From the NCBI GenBank assembly GCA_022606425.2, contig JAHDVF020001348.1:546001-610000 (forward strand): a DNA stretch of 64,000 nt, in the 5' to 3' direction. The translations under genes were made by a program, and so were the position numbers. This stretch comes from Lepidostoma basale (taxonomy: Eukaryota; Arthropoda; Insecta; Trichoptera; Lepidostomatidae). This document shows, piece after piece, positions 45,008 through 55,874 of the stretch. The stretch's first letter is position 1, and each line of letters begins with the position of its first letter. The notes below the pieces were generated by a model. That model was not told where the DNA came from. It saw only the letters and a list, made by a program, of their open reading frames with translations, and did no database searches.

Positions 45008-45470
45008 TCTATAAACTATCCAAAAAAGCAATGTATGGAAGCGAAGCATGGAACTGGCAAAAGAAGAATGAAAGTAGAATAAATGCAGTAGAAATGAGAT
45101 CTCTTAGACGAATGTGTGGATACTCTGTGTATGATAAAGTGTCGAATGAAAATATAAGAAGTGAATGCGGTGCGAATGATGGTGTCATGAACAAAATAAT
45201 GAAAGGATCATTAAAATGGATTGGACATATAGAAAGAATGAATGAAGAAAGAATGGTAAAAAAATTATATTATATGTTAATGATCTAAATGGAACCAAAA
45301 ATAGAGGAAGACCAAGGAAAACGTGACACGATCAAATAAATCAAATATTGAATGTCGGCCATGTGAGGAGTCAGAGAAATCGACGCGCGTGCATGACACG
45401 ATGTATGAATGTTGAGGAAGCTAGAGAAATATATCAGGAAAGAAAAGTGTGGCAGTCCATTATTTGTCAG
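45008..45470 (+). mobile_element. RTE-A 3' fragment
   Basis: MYGSEAWNWQKKNESRINAV, RRMCGYSVYDKVSNENIRSE, KGSLKWIGHIERMNEERMVK, then a frameshift and RGRPRKT, CARSHARVHDTMYEC. It stops at ctattatttg without the usual tail. A mirror repeat (agtcaattgcctactctttc / atatgagtaggcaattgact) follows at 45469-45512. Confidence 0.82.
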
Positions 45471-45544
45471 TCAATTGCCTACTCTTTCATATGAGTAGGC
45501 AATTGACTGACAAAGAATCATCTTCATCGTGAGACATAATAAAT

Positions 45545-45835
45545 TAACAACATTTAGGTGGCTTCTTCTTCGTTTTTTTTTCGTTTCTTCATTACTGAGG
45601 GAACTGCCCGTGGCTAAAACAAAACGCTTCCAATCCTTTGTTCTCCGCAGTCCGCACCGCCGAGTAGAGGTCTCCTCCAGTCATCTCCTTAATCCGATCA
45701 CATCACCGCGCAGGAGATCTGCCTCTACTTCTTTTGCCTGGAACACTTCCCGTGACAATATTTTTTTCAGGTTACCAAGCTCTCTCCTGACAATGTGACC
45801 AAAGAAACTCAAAATTCGCTAACTGCATATTACAG
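45545..45835 (-). mobile_element. LINE 3' fragment (family I)
   Basis: The minus strand encodes VPGKRSRGRSPARWCDRIKE, MTGGDLYSAVRTAENKGLEA, a 'GKRSRGRPPxRWxDxIKExTG' end seen in non-LTR elements. Not obviously one of the other families here. It lies directly 3' of an RTE-A copy. Confidence 0.6.
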
Positions 45836-46064
45836 CTTATCTTCCTGTTATTTTCAGTTCATTGAGGACTGAGTCATCCGGTGACTTATTTAGACAAAAA
45901 ATAGTTTAACAAAATAACAATTGTAAGATAAAATTTTACAGAACATGTTAAAATAATAAGAAACAACATATTTCAGAAGGATCCCAAAGATCCTGACAAG
46001 AGTGGGACTCTTTCTAGAAATGAAAATATAACTAATTTTTTTCTTTCATTTTGTTTTAGCTATT

Positions 46065-46240
46065 ATATTGTTTCTCATGACATCTATCGCCGTTTTATTG
46101 TCTATCGCCGTTTAATTGTCACGTGAATTCTACACCAGACAGTATGACAATCACACTGCCATCACCGGGAATCGAACCCAGAACCTTCGGTATGATAGTC
46201 AGAACTCATATTACTCTGCCATGAAGGTCATCTGATAAGA
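46065..46240 (-). mobile_element. tRNA-headed SINE, 3' truncated
   Basis: On plus: tctatcgccgttttattgtc (partly duplicated), acgtgaattctacaccagac, ccgggaatcgaacccagaac (B-box region), actctgccatgaaggtcatc. Confidence 0.72.
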
Positions 46241-46261
46241 TGACGCAAAAATATTATCAAA

Positions 46262-46450
46262 TTATATATACTTAGGAAATTGAAAATAACTTTGTTTTAT
46301 TGCGGATACCTCCATCTTCAGGTGTATGTGTACACCTGAAGATGGAGACATCCTCCGAAACATGTCGTGTTTTTAAATATTTTTTTAATATTTTGAGGAT
46401 AAAATAAAGTCATTTTCGATTTCCTAAGTATATTACTATGAAATTCCACG
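46262..46450. repeat. Short fold-back element with hammerhead-like core
   Basis: gcggatacctccatcttcag and ctgaagatggagacatcctc are inverted around gtgtatgtgtac. The right arm core 46336-46366 is intact; the left arm lost everything outside the stem. Outer arms gaaattgaaaataactttg / aaagtcattttcgatttcct. Confidence 0.8.
46336..46366 (+). ncRNA. Hammerhead ribozyme-like motif
   Basis: CTGAAGA, stem GGAG(A)/(C)CTCC with loop ACAT, GAAA 46357-46360, CATGTC. Confidence 0.4.
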
Positions 46451-46451
46451 G

Positions 46452-46815
46452 TGTAAGTCATATACGCACCTCGATTCCTCCGACTTCTAACATGACCAAC
46501 CTTTAAAATTTGATTAATTTGGTCATGCCATGTTTTCCTCGGTCTCCTTCGACTCCGTACTCCATTTACATCATTAACGTATACTTTCTTAACCATTCTT
46601 TCTCCACCCATGTGTTTCATATGTCCGTACCATTCTTCCGCTCTACATTCCCTTCTAATATCAGCATTTGAGATTCTGTCGTATATCGTTACACATACGT
46701 CTTAGGGACCTCATCTCTACCGCATTTATTCTGCTTTCATCCTTCTTCTGCTTGTTCCATGCTTCACTTCCATACATTAGGGATAGGACCAGAACTCCAT
46801 TGTGAACGGCCGATT
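46452..46815 (-). mobile_element. RTE-A 3' fragment
   Basis: Minus strand: MGGERMVKKVYVNDVNGVRS, RRRPRKTWHDQINQILKVGH. The upstream part covers MYGSEAWNKQKKDESRINAV (antisense at 46740-46800). No TTAG tail; it abuts a fold-back repeat at 46450. Confidence 0.75.
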
Positions 46816-46819
46816 ACAC

Positions 46820-48460
46820 TTGATATTGATTCAAAACTGCGATGGCGAATTACACAATTCTATGAAATATTTCATTTGTAAGTACCTTAGCGTTTAATCA
46901 AATTATATATTTTTATTGAATGATTTAATTTAATTCTTCCTACGTATTTGTAAAAAATTTGACTCACATCATTCGTCAACCTAGCGTGTCTAAAAAAAGC
47001 TTTATTAATGAAAACTTTGTTCTAATGTTAATATATGAAAAGACAGTTAACATTAATCGAATATATTAAAAGCTGTTAGAAAACGCTAATAAAATGTATG
47101 TAGCTTTTTGAAGAAAACCCATTAGCACCAATTAAGTACCTTTAAATATTTGAACGAGTTTCTGCATGAGTACAAATTTATCACTTTTCCACGTTTTGAC
47201 CTACGGAACGACAAATTAAATTGACGTTAAACGAAGCGGTCATTAAACAGGAAAACCTACAACGTACAAGAATAAAATATGCGTAGATCATTTTAACGAT
47301 CAAATGGGTACTTAACTCCTACGTATATATTTTCTTTAATCGCAACTCCGAATCAAAATGTCACGTCGAATCAAGGTTACCCACGCCTATTTCAGGATTT
47401 GGGATCCTTTAGGCGAGCAATGATGGGTAACCTATGACACACGTACCAATATGTATCGACACGTATGTCATAAGTTACCCAATATAAGCTTTATCAGGGC
47501 AATATAATAACTTAGTTATAAAGCAAAGTGCGAATATAAAAGACAAGTTCCACACCGGGATGTAGCGCCAAGAAGATGACACTGTTATTTCCTCTTTAGA
47601 GTTTATTTTTATCGACAGGTTTCGAGAACGATATAAACGTTCGAAGGCTTTACGTATTCACTATCGGGAGAACGAAAGTGTTAAATATTCGACATATCAA
47701 TGTATTAATTCTAAGGGGAAAATTCTGCGGGAAGTTTCATATGTCCGTGTAGTTTTTATAATTTTAAAATTTGATTAACTTTGAACTGAAATTTAAAAAG
47801 TTCATTTGCAGAAAAAGTTTGGGAAACCCCGAATCTTAAGAGTAATTAAAATTAAAAAAGATTCTTTGCTTTTCCATGGAAAGCTACAATTATTAATATT
47901 CCATATTTTTTAAATACAAATAAAGTTATTTTAGAAGTTATAGACAAACACAAGACGTAATCAAATTTTACAATACGTTTTTTCCTCTTGAATTAACCAT
48001 TCTTCCACTTATTTAGATTGTTTACTTTCAATAGCTTCAAAGTTAAAATACTTTCATTATCAGAGATCAATATACGGGTACATTATATAAATAAAAAAAA
48101 TAGCTTTGTTATTAGTAATATAAATAAGTATTAAAATTATTTTTCTTGTTTCTTGCTGTTATTTAAAACCTTTTTGATGTAAAGTTTTGAGAAAAAAATT
48201 TGAAGCTAGCAAGAATTAAGACGAAAATAAAATTGTTTGTAAACGAACAATAGATTATTTAAAAATAAGGTAAAGTAATTTTATTTTTAACATAATAAGC
48301 ATTTGCTTTGACGTCATACTTTAAGAGTTGTTTGTTGTAGTTTTTTTTAATGTGGATATCCCGCTCGCTGTATTTTTATTTATATAACTAATTAATGGTG
48401 AAATATTTTATGAAAGCAGTCGAAAGCACTCGAAGTATTTACAACAAAATTGAATTAAAT
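46820..48460. other. Longest stretch without recognised transposons, no gene found
   Basis: Contains the hairpin at 47425 and one decayed GAAACxxGTC arm (tcgacaggtttcgagaacga at 47620). No open frame of interest. Confidence 0.5.
47425..47480 (+). ncRNA. Candidate microRNA-like hairpin
   Basis: GGGTAACCTATGACACACGT pairs with ACGTATGTCATAAGTTACCC, 18 of 20 positions, two C-A mismatches, loop of about 16 bases. It lies in a 1.6-kb stretch without recognised transposons. The size suits a pre-miRNA, but a small decayed transposon end is equally possible. Confidence 0.3.
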
Positions 48461-48469
48461 TCTTTTTTT

Positions 48470-48712
48470 TTTCTTGAATACAACAGGTCGCTTAAACCCA
48501 ATTACTGTATACACAATATTTTTAGCTATTATATTGATGATCCACATGACATGTGATAGGTAGCCAATCAATCGCCATTTTATTTTCACGTGAATTCTAC
48601 ACCAGACCAAACACAATGTGACAATCACACTGCCATCGCCGGGAATCGAACCCGGGACCTTCGGTATGGATGTCAGAGCTTCTAACCACTCTGCCACGAA
48701 GGTCGTCATTTA
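48470..48712 (-). mobile_element. tRNA-headed SINE, best-conserved copy
   Basis: Minus strand: gacgaccttcgtggcagagt, ggttagaag (A box), cgggttcgattcccggcgat (B box), body with attcacgtgaaaataaaatg, 3' end cgacctgttgtattcaag, then a run of A. Full length about 240 bases; the best reference for the family here. Confidence 0.82.
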
Positions 48713-48756
48713 TTAAACGGAAGCATTTTTTTTATATTTTTTTCAATGAGCAAAAC

Positions 48757-49205
48757 TAACTATCACGCAGTCTCCCCGAAGGGGAGGGCAAAAATAATGG
48801 ACTGCCATGCTTTTCTTTCCTGACATACTTCTCTCGCTTTCTCAATATTCATACATTGTGTCATGTACACTCGTCGATTTCTCCGATTCCTCGCGTGACC
48901 CACATTCAATATTTAATTTTTTTTTTTACGTTTTTCTCAGTCTACATTTATTTCTGAAACCATTAACATCATTAATATATACTTTTTACCTATCTTTTTT
49001 TATTAATTATTTCCATGTGTATAAGCCATTTTAATGTTCCTTTCATTATTTTATCAATAACACTTTCATTCGAACTGCATTCACGTCTTACACTATCATA
49101 CATAGATTTTCCACACGTTCGTCTAAAATATATAATTTCTACTGCATTTATTCTACTTTCATCCTTCTTTTGTTAGTTCCATGCTTCGCTTCCATACATA
49201 AGGAT
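48757..49205 (-). mobile_element. RTE-A 3' fragment
   Basis: aactatcacgcagtctcccc on plus is the 3' end, then antisense of the whole C-terminal domain up to ccatgcttcgcttccataca, taagga. Decayed by indels. Confidence 0.72.
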
Positions 49206-49559
49206 GTATTTTTTTTTATAATGACATATTTTTCTCAATCAGAATTTATAATAAAATAAAAAAATTCCGTCACTTAAGCAATGGAGTAAAACCGCATATT
49301 GATTATACTCGTATATATTTTGTATAATATGGAGTTTTACATCATTTTTCAAAAAACAATAAATTAAAATGATTTTTGGTATAATATTCTTTACGAATCT
49401 TCTCAATGCTCTTACAATATTTTTTTGAAAGATATATTTTTAAATACCTAAATTGCTATATTTGACTCACAATAGATTCACATTTTATTTTTCTATTTAA
49501 GGAATAAATAAATACTTCAATATTAAACATGTAATATTAAAACATTGTTTATTTTCGCT

Positions 49560-50088
49560 AACGGGAGTTTTTTGATTTCGATAACCACTCCAAGCATCTC
49601 CTTTTTGCTGATGATATGAAGGTCTTCCTGAAGGTTTCAGACACTTCTGACTGCCTTCGACTCCGACTTCGACTCAGATCTTGACAGACTCTCTCATTAC
49701 TGTATACTAAATAAATGATCCATAAATGCAAACAAATGTCATAAGCTTTCACTGACGCGTAAAATGAACCCTCACAAACATGTGTACTCCATCAATGGTT
49801 CCATAATATCCGATTCAGACCGCGTGAGAGATCTTGGAGTCACAATCGACCCTAAACTCACTTTCGTTAGTCATATTGATGACATGGTGGACAAATCTCT
49901 CAGAACATTGGGATTTATACTGCGCACATGCAAACCTTTCCAAAATATCACTGCCCTTAAAGTATTATTTACAACCATGGTTCGCTCACGCCTTGAATAT
50001 GTATCTCCCGTTTGGTCTCCTTATTATGCGGCACATATCCAACGCATTGAAAGAGTACAAAAAATGTTTATTTGTCGTGAATAACTTA
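49560..50088 (+). mobile_element. Jockey-like LINE, palm/thumb fragment
   Basis: Reads HLLFADDMKVFLKVSD with FADD as active-site box, a stop-containing stretch, then SINGSIISDSDRVRDLGVTI, DPKLTFVSHIDDMVDKSLRT and VRSRLEYVSPVWSPYYAAHI, ending QRIERVQKMFICRE. The end overlaps by about 20 bases with the start of the copy at 8610, the same family. It stops abruptly, without the C-terminal part or a tail. Confidence 0.75.
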
Positions 50089-50299
50089 CCTCTAGGGCTC
50101 TTTGACAATGTTTTTAAAAAGTGGAAATAACAGTATTTTAATTCATAAAAAATCTTAATTATGGAATTCCACAGTGTTTCAGTTTAAGTGTCCTAAGTTT
50201 ATATAAAAATAATATGTTTTTAGTCATGAGAGCTGCATCTGACATCAGCAATCAGATAATATAATAGTTGTGATACATATTTTGAAAAGGTGGGTTTTT

Positions 50300-50890
50300 G
50301 GGTTAGATTTTAAATCAGTTGGATTGTCAATGCATCGTTTTAAGAAGCTATTGTAACTTCAGTCTTTAAAAATGTCACAGGCTATTTTTATTCTCTTCAT
50401 GGTGAAGTTATACTTTTTAACTTTTTATATAAATATCAAGTAGAAAATAACTAAAAATCAAGTAATCAAGTAGAAAATAATCAAGTTATTTATTATTCCA
50501 AATCCACTCATGTTTGTTGACTTTGACCGGTTTCAGCAGCTCGCTGCCATCTTCTGGACTAGATTCATCGCCATCGTCTTATGAGATTTTAACTAAATGT
50601 ACATTTTAAAAAGGTTTATTGAAATATTTGGTATTTTAATTAGTTACAATGAACTTCTACCATGAAATTTCAAATAATAAAATATATATTTTTAATAGAA
50701 CGTTATCACTATTTATTAAATCTGAAAATTAAGTTCAGATTTAATAAATAGGTGGTGGGTAGGTTAGATTTAAAATCAGTTGGATTGTCAATGCATCGTG
50801 TTAAGAAACTAGTGTAACTCAGTCTTCAAAAAATGTCACAAGTAACTGTCGTTCTCTTCATGGTGAAGTTATACTTTTTAACTTTTTACA
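50300..50890. repeat. Direct duplication of about 130 bases
   Basis: atcagttggattgtcaatgc, atcgttttaagaagctattg at 50315 recurs as atcagttggattgtcaatgc, atcgtgttaagaaactagtg at 50775, followed in both by tctcttcatggtgaagttat, actttttaactttttatata. Confidence 0.75.
50480..50565. repeat. Left arm of a fold-back (30155 family)
   Basis: tttgaccggtttcagcagct, cgctgccatcttctggacta. Only one arm; about 300 bases of it (from 50300) recur at 50755-50890 in the same orientation. Confidence 0.55.
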
Positions 50891-51164
50891 TAAATATCGA
50901 GATAAATATATTGTATTATAATCATAGAAGCAGAAAAAATTTAAAATATATTTTTAAAATGTATAATTAGTTCAAATCCTCTAATGTTTTAATAATATAT
51001 TATATTAAATACGAAAATTTGTTTTACCTTAATATGTTGATCACAATATAATTTCACTACTAGTATTTGTATAGAAAAATTGCCTTTCACAAAATTAATA
51101 CTTTACGTCACTTTGTAAACTGTTCTGAAAATACTTATAAACCAACAAAATTAAATAAAATATG

Positions 51165-51400
51165 TTCGTTTAAATGTGTAATTTTTTTTTTAATTGATTC
51201 AAGATGTTAAACTTTTCATTTTTTAGAAGAGCTTTCACTTTGATGGGGGCTGGTGGACTGGACGCTTCGCCAAGCAGGATACTATTGAGGTTGGCGTAGA
51301 ACAGGCTGTATTTTATACTGTGGCCGAGCGACGCCGACGCAACTTTCCAAGCCACATTTGCGTGTAGCTTTCATCGGCAACCTTGTTACAGCTTTTAATT
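51165..51400 (-). other. Non-repeat island with coding-like or promoter-like features
   Basis: The minus strand has a frame HANVAWKVASASLGHSIKYS, LFYANLNSILLGEASSPPAP, IKVKALLKNEKFN with host-like codon use but no clear acceptor. The same strand carries TATAAAATA at about 51318 with TCAAT about 30 bases downstream. These two readings (exon or promoter) exclude each other; neither is proven. Confidence 0.25.
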
Positions 51401-51484
51401 ACATTTTAATTTATTTAAAATAATTATTAAATAAACTGTATGTATATACCTGATCTGTGTGTATATAAAGGACTTAGTTTGAAA

Positions 51485-51645
51485 TAGTGTCACCATTCTG
51501 TCGATTCCAGCGAACCTGGCGAAACCGGTCGCTGTCGAAATAAAGACAAAAGTGGAAGTTGTTAAAAAACATTGTTTTATTTAATTATTATTTGAAAAGA
51601 ACTTGCATCAAGAGATTTCAGTAAAATCATTTGATTATCATAATC
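51485..51645. repeat. Right arm of a 13455-family fold-back
   Basis: ctgtcgattccagcgaacct, ggcgaaaccggtcgctgtcg, aaagacaaaagtggaagttg, gatttcagtaaaatcatttg. Joined directly to RTE-A at 51655. Confidence 0.7.
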
Positions 51646-51654
51646 TATTTTATT

Positions 51655-52140
51655 TCACTTCCATACATACATATAGTGAAGCATGGAACTGGCAAAAAAA
51701 GGATGAAAGTAGAATAAATGTAGTAGAAATGAAATCTCTAAGACGAATGTGTATCAAATCTGTATATGATAGAATGACAAATGCAAGTATAAGAAGTGAA
51801 TGTGGTGCGAATGAAAGTGTTATGAACAAAATAAGGAAAGGGTCATTAAGATGGTTTTGACACATGGAAAGAATGAGTGACGACAGAATGGTAATGAAGG
51901 TATATGTAAACGGCGTGAACGGAGCTAGAAATAGACGAAGGCCGAGGAAAACGTCCCACGATCAAATCAATCAAATATTAAATGTCGGTCACGTGAGGAG
52001 TCGGAGAAATCGACGTGCGTGCGTGACGAGATGTATGAATGTAGAGGAATCGAGAGAAGTATGTCAGGACAGAACAGTGTGGCGTTCCATTATTTCTGCC
52101 TACCCCTACGGGGAGACGGCGTGATAGTTAGTTAGTTAGT
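51655..52140 (+). mobile_element. RTE-A 3' fragment, nearly open
   Basis: SEAWNWQKKDESRINVVEMK, RMCIKSVYDRMTNASIRSEC, KGSLRWF, stop, then MERMSDDRMVMKVYVNGVNG, TRCMNVEESREVCQDRTVWR and YPYGETA, stop, TTAG repeats. Closest to the copy at 16908. Confidence 0.85.
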
Positions 52141-52164
52141 TTTTTTTTTTTATTTCATTTATTG

Positions 52165-52305
52165 TATATAGACGGTCTTTGAGACACAGTGCTACAGCTA
52201 TAACTTCCATACCGAAGGTCCCAGGTTCGATTTCCTCTCACGCTGTGTTTGGTTTGGTGGAATTCCCGTGACAATAATAATGGCGATAGACTAGTTACCT
52301 TATTA
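52165..52305 (+). mobile_element. tRNA-headed SINE, 5' part
   Basis: gacggtctttgagacacagt, ccataccgaaggtcccaggt, tcgatttcc, then ccgtgacaataataatggcg, atagactagttacct. Ends where a fold-back repeat begins. Confidence 0.65.
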
Positions 52306-52455
52306 ATATGAATGAAAACGTCTGTCTTCTATGAGTTTTATTATATTTTAGATGGATTGAGATGTTTCACCGTTTGAGAGCAAAACATGTCATTCCATCT
52401 TAAATATAATAAAACGCATGGAAAACAGACGTTTTCATTCATATTAAATATTTTA
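52300..52455. repeat. Fold-back element, AATACGAATG family
   Basis: attaatatgaatgaaaacgt, gatggattgagatgtttcac at left; gcaaaacatgtcattccatc, agacgttttcattcatatta at right; nearly symmetrical around 52376. Confidence 0.75.
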
Positions 52456-52725
52456 TTATAGAGTTTTACATCCTCGACCTCGCATATCTCGGTTAAGGAT
52501 GTCGTTAGGTGAGGAAGGCAATGGAGAAGATACTGGTATGCACACGTGAAGAGAATGGATCCATCCAGACTCCCCTTCATTGTGTTACAAGGCCAACCCC
52601 AAGGTAGACGACCCCCGGGCAGACCACTAGAGAAATGGATCGAAAGCTGGAAGTCGACCTCGCAGGAGGCCAATTCCTCTTAACAAACTGGCCACAAAGC
52701 CTACACTAAGAAGAAGAAGAAGAGT
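52440..52725 (+). mobile_element. RTE-B-like 3' end
   Basis: cctcgacctcgcatatctcg, then RRQWRRYWYAHVKRMDPSRL (52523-52570) and RPLEKWIESWKSTSQE; tail aagaagaagaagag at 52709. It begins inside a fold-back repeat arm. Confidence 0.65.
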
Positions 52726-52755
52726 TTTGCACCATTATTCAAGAAACAATGAATG

Positions 52756-52990
52756 ACTAGCTACCTATTACATGTCATGAAAATCAATTACTAAAAAATA
52801 GGTATATCTTAATTGGGTTAAAAAATGTTGAATGTTGAGAAAGTGAGAGAAGTACGAGTATATCATAAAAGAAAAGTGTAGCAGTCTATTGTATCTGCCT
52901 ACCCCTGCAGAGAGACAGATAGATGGTTCGTTGGTTAGTAATTAGTAAGTTGGGTTCAAATAACCTGTTGTATACAAAAATGTGTGAAAG
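52756..52990 (+). mobile_element. SINE 3' half interrupted by RTE-A
   Basis: actagctacctattacatgt, catgaaaatcaatt... ttaattgggtt, then a 130-base RTE-A insert, then the resumed SINE end ttgggttcaaataacctgtt, gtatac. The duplicated TTGGGTT is the insertion footprint. Confidence 0.72.
52820..52949 (+). mobile_element. RTE-A 3' end inserted in a SINE, with target-site duplication
   Basis: Only the last 100 bases (gttgaatgttgagaaagtga, gcctacccctgcagagagac) plus tail gttggttagtaattagtaag. TTGGGTT at 52813-52819 and 52950-52956 flanks the insert and both SINE halves continue outside, so this 5'-truncated copy is a real insertion event. Confidence 0.75.
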
Positions 52991-53099
52991 CAACGGGAAA
53001 CTACAACATTAAAAGGGCCCAAGTGACATCCTAAGAACCAGCAAATATGTTAATAAACATTGTTGCAACCCTTAATATAGTAGGATTGAAACTCAAAAT

Positions 53100-53585
53100 A
53101 ATAACTATCTAACGATCACCCCGTCTCCCCGGAGGGGTAGGCAGATGTTTATCCTGACACAATTCGCTGGATTCCTCTACATTCACACATCGTGTCATGC
53201 ACGCACGTCGATTTATCCGACTCCTCACGTGGCCGACATACAATAATTGATTTAGTTGATCCTACCACGTTTTTCTCGGTCTTTCTCTATTTCTAATTTC
53301 ATTTACATCGTTAACATATACTTTTTTTTCCCTTCTTTCTTTATTCATTATTTTCGTGTGTCCAAACCATCTTAACGTTTCTTTCATTATTTTGTTCATA
53401 ACACTTTCATTCGCACCGCATTCACTGATTTCATTCGCACCACATTCATTCACTGACATTCACTAATTATGACAATCTATCGTACACAGATTTTCTAAAC
53501 ATTTGTCTAAGACATCTCATACCTATTTCATTTATTGTCATCCTTCTTTTGCCAGTTCCATGCTTCGTTACCATACACAAGGCTC
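53100..53585 (-). mobile_element. RTE-A 3' fragment
   Basis: cgatcaccccgtctccccgg on plus, then antisense C-terminus; the minus strand 53459-53262 reads SECGANESVMNKIMKETLRW, NEIRNRERPRKTW. It carries a small tandem duplication (SECGANEI / SECGANES). Confidence 0.78.
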
Positions 53586-53884
53586 GTTAAGATAAAGGTT
53601 ATGAAAACAATCAATTGTACGAAGATGACGTCATAAAAATAGAATATTTTTGAATTTGCTTTTATGCCATCTATCGGTCGCAGTTGGCGACCTCTGCTCT
53701 TTTGGTTTATACATTAAGCTATTGTATGAAACTAATACGTGATATGTGAAGAATCAAACGCAACGCTACATCTTCAGGGTAGTACGTTTACTTAGCTTTT
53801 ATGCCTGAACATTCAAAAAAGCTCATTATACATGACCGTTTTAAGGAACAGCTTTTTGAAAAACACGTTTTAAAATAATTGACT

Positions 53885-54020
53885 TGAACAACCGTGTGAA
53901 AAGTCGGAAAAATCGACGTGCGAATGATTGTGGAGGATGCTAGATAAGTGTGTCAAGATATGGTAGTGTGGTGGTCTATTCTATCTGCCAACCCTTCCGG
54001 GGGGAATGGCGTAACGATTT
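53885..54020 (+). mobile_element. RTE-A short 3' fragment
   Basis: gtgtgaaaagtcggaaaaat, cgacgtgcg, then tctatctgccaacccttccg and ggcgtaacg. Internal deletion, no tail. Confidence 0.6.
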
Positions 54021-54149
54021 TTTTATTGTTACAATTTAAATATTGTATTACGTTGTTTTATTAAAATTGTTTTATAATGCCTTAGAATTTAATTTATTAA
54101 GTACGAGAATCGTTTTCTTAAACCTAAGTAAGAAAACTTCTTTCTTTCT

Positions 54150-54390
54150 TTAAGTAAGAAAAAATAGTTTTTCAACATAGTCCCCTTTTAGTGACGACTT
54201 TCCAACTTCTTGATCCCTTCCGAAAACCAATTTTGCTCAAGCTCTTCAAAATGGTGAGAAGTTTCGGTCATCACTTTATCATTTGTTTGCAAAACGGCGT
54301 CCTCCAAGACATTTTTTTTATGTTTGGGAACAGGAAAAAGTCGCAAGGGGCTAGATCTGGACAACACGGTGGGTGATCAATCAGTTCGAA
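54150..54390 (-). mobile_element. Mariner-type fragment, C-terminal end
   Basis: The plus strand (aacatagtccccttttagtg, ccgaaaaccaattttgctca, ggctagatctggacaacacg) is antisense of a transposase end: the minus strand gives CCPDLAPCDFFLFPNIKNVL, TSHHFEELEQNWFSEGIKKL. Cut at 54390. Confidence 0.75.
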
Positions 54391-55080
54391 AAAAAAAACT
54401 AAATACAATAATTAATGTAAGTCCAAGATGGACGAGGAACAGGCCTAGGAAGTACATGAGCAAGTTTGATGAAAGGGCGCCGCTGCGATCTAAAACAACC
54501 TCGGGTATGTGGTGGGAACCCCTTCTAAAGCGTAACCTAATTAGTTCAATTTTGCTCGTACAAGATCATTATAAAATCGCGTTTGGTAATGCCCTGGTAA
54601 AGTGAAATATTTCACTCTCAAAAATAATATAACCACCATAAAACGTATATATTTTTTTATTTACATTCCTCAAAGGTTCGACATTATTTTGTGGGCATAT
54701 TCATTTTGGCCTTCTAACTTATCTCTCCAATTTCATGATCTGGGCATTTAACTTATTATATGGTAATTATCGCCTTGCCGCTTCCTACAAGCCACTGGGG
54801 CGATCAAGTTATCATTGTTATTTGATTATAATCTTTATTATAAGGTCCTAATTGACACACCCCATTCATGATTAATTGAAGTTAATTTATTTCTTCTATA
54901 TTTTCTTTGTATTGTCAGTTCACGAGTGAATAACTTTTAGAAAACATTAAATATTCACATCACTAAATTACACTCTTTGCAAACAGCCAAGTTTCGCACA
55001 GATCTCATCATTCTTTAGTGTACAAAAATAAGAAGTATCTAATAGAAATAAGTTATTAATTAAAATAAGATAACAGTTTT
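54391..55080. other. Unassigned stretch
   Basis: 54430-54600 is less AT-rich and holds PRWTRNRPRKYMSKFDERAP, LRSKTTSGMWWEPLLKRNLI in one frame; I do not recognise it. The rest is AT-rich. Confidence 0.35.
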
Positions 55081-55084
55081 GAAA

Positions 55085-55585
55085 TATTTGTCGAACGTTC
55101 TTAAAGTCCAAGCTTCTATCCAGAAACACTAAGCTGCGTATTTATAACACCATCATCAAGCCAGTGGTGACATATGGTTCTGAGACTTAAAGAACAACAA
55201 AGAATCTACTGGTTTGAGAATAGAATACTTAGAATTATCCTGGGACCCAGACCCGGTGTTGTAGCGGGAACTTAGAGGCATAGGACCAACCAAGAGATCC
55301 GTACGATGACCCAGCAGCCCCTTATAACGAGCACCGTGAGAGCCATGGATTGGGAATGTATGCCAAGCCGAAGAGACGATGACCCTGTACGCGTCTAGAC
55401 CGACAGGAGTAAGACTTCTAGGAAGGTCTAGACAGCGCCTAATGGACAATGTTCTGGCTGACCTGGCTAGGTTGGGTGAATCGGACTGCTGGGAGCAAAA
55501 GGCGCAGGATCGAGGAGCTTGGCGAAAAATCATCAAGGAGGCTAAAATTTTTCAAGAATTGTATGGCCATAGGAAGTAAGTATTA
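55085..55585 (+). mobile_element. Family D-like LINE 3' fragment, older
   Basis: cttctatccagaaacactaa, ataacaccatcatcaagcca and gtggtgacatatggttctga encode KLRIYNTIIKPVVTYGSET. Downstream in frame 55379-55579: RPTGVRLLGRSRQRLMDNVL, ADLARLGESDCWEQKAQDRG and AWRKIIKEAK. Several stops; tail not clear. Confidence 0.7.
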
Positions 55586-55874
55586 AATCACTTTGATCTT
55601 TCATAAATTAAAAATAATAAAATTTTACAAAAAACCAAACAAATTTCACTTCAATCCCCATTTTTTATATGTTTCCATTGCCATACAATTCTAATTATAG
55701 AACAATTACCTTCACCCCTAGACTAAACTCCAACCCTTTTTGTTAAAAACGTACAATCAGAAACAAGTAAAAGAAAGTAAAAATAAGAATTGTTTAAATA
55801 GCGATACAGTAAATTCAAAATAAAAATTATTCATTGAATCCATATAAAAAATTTACTAACTTAATTTATTGTTT

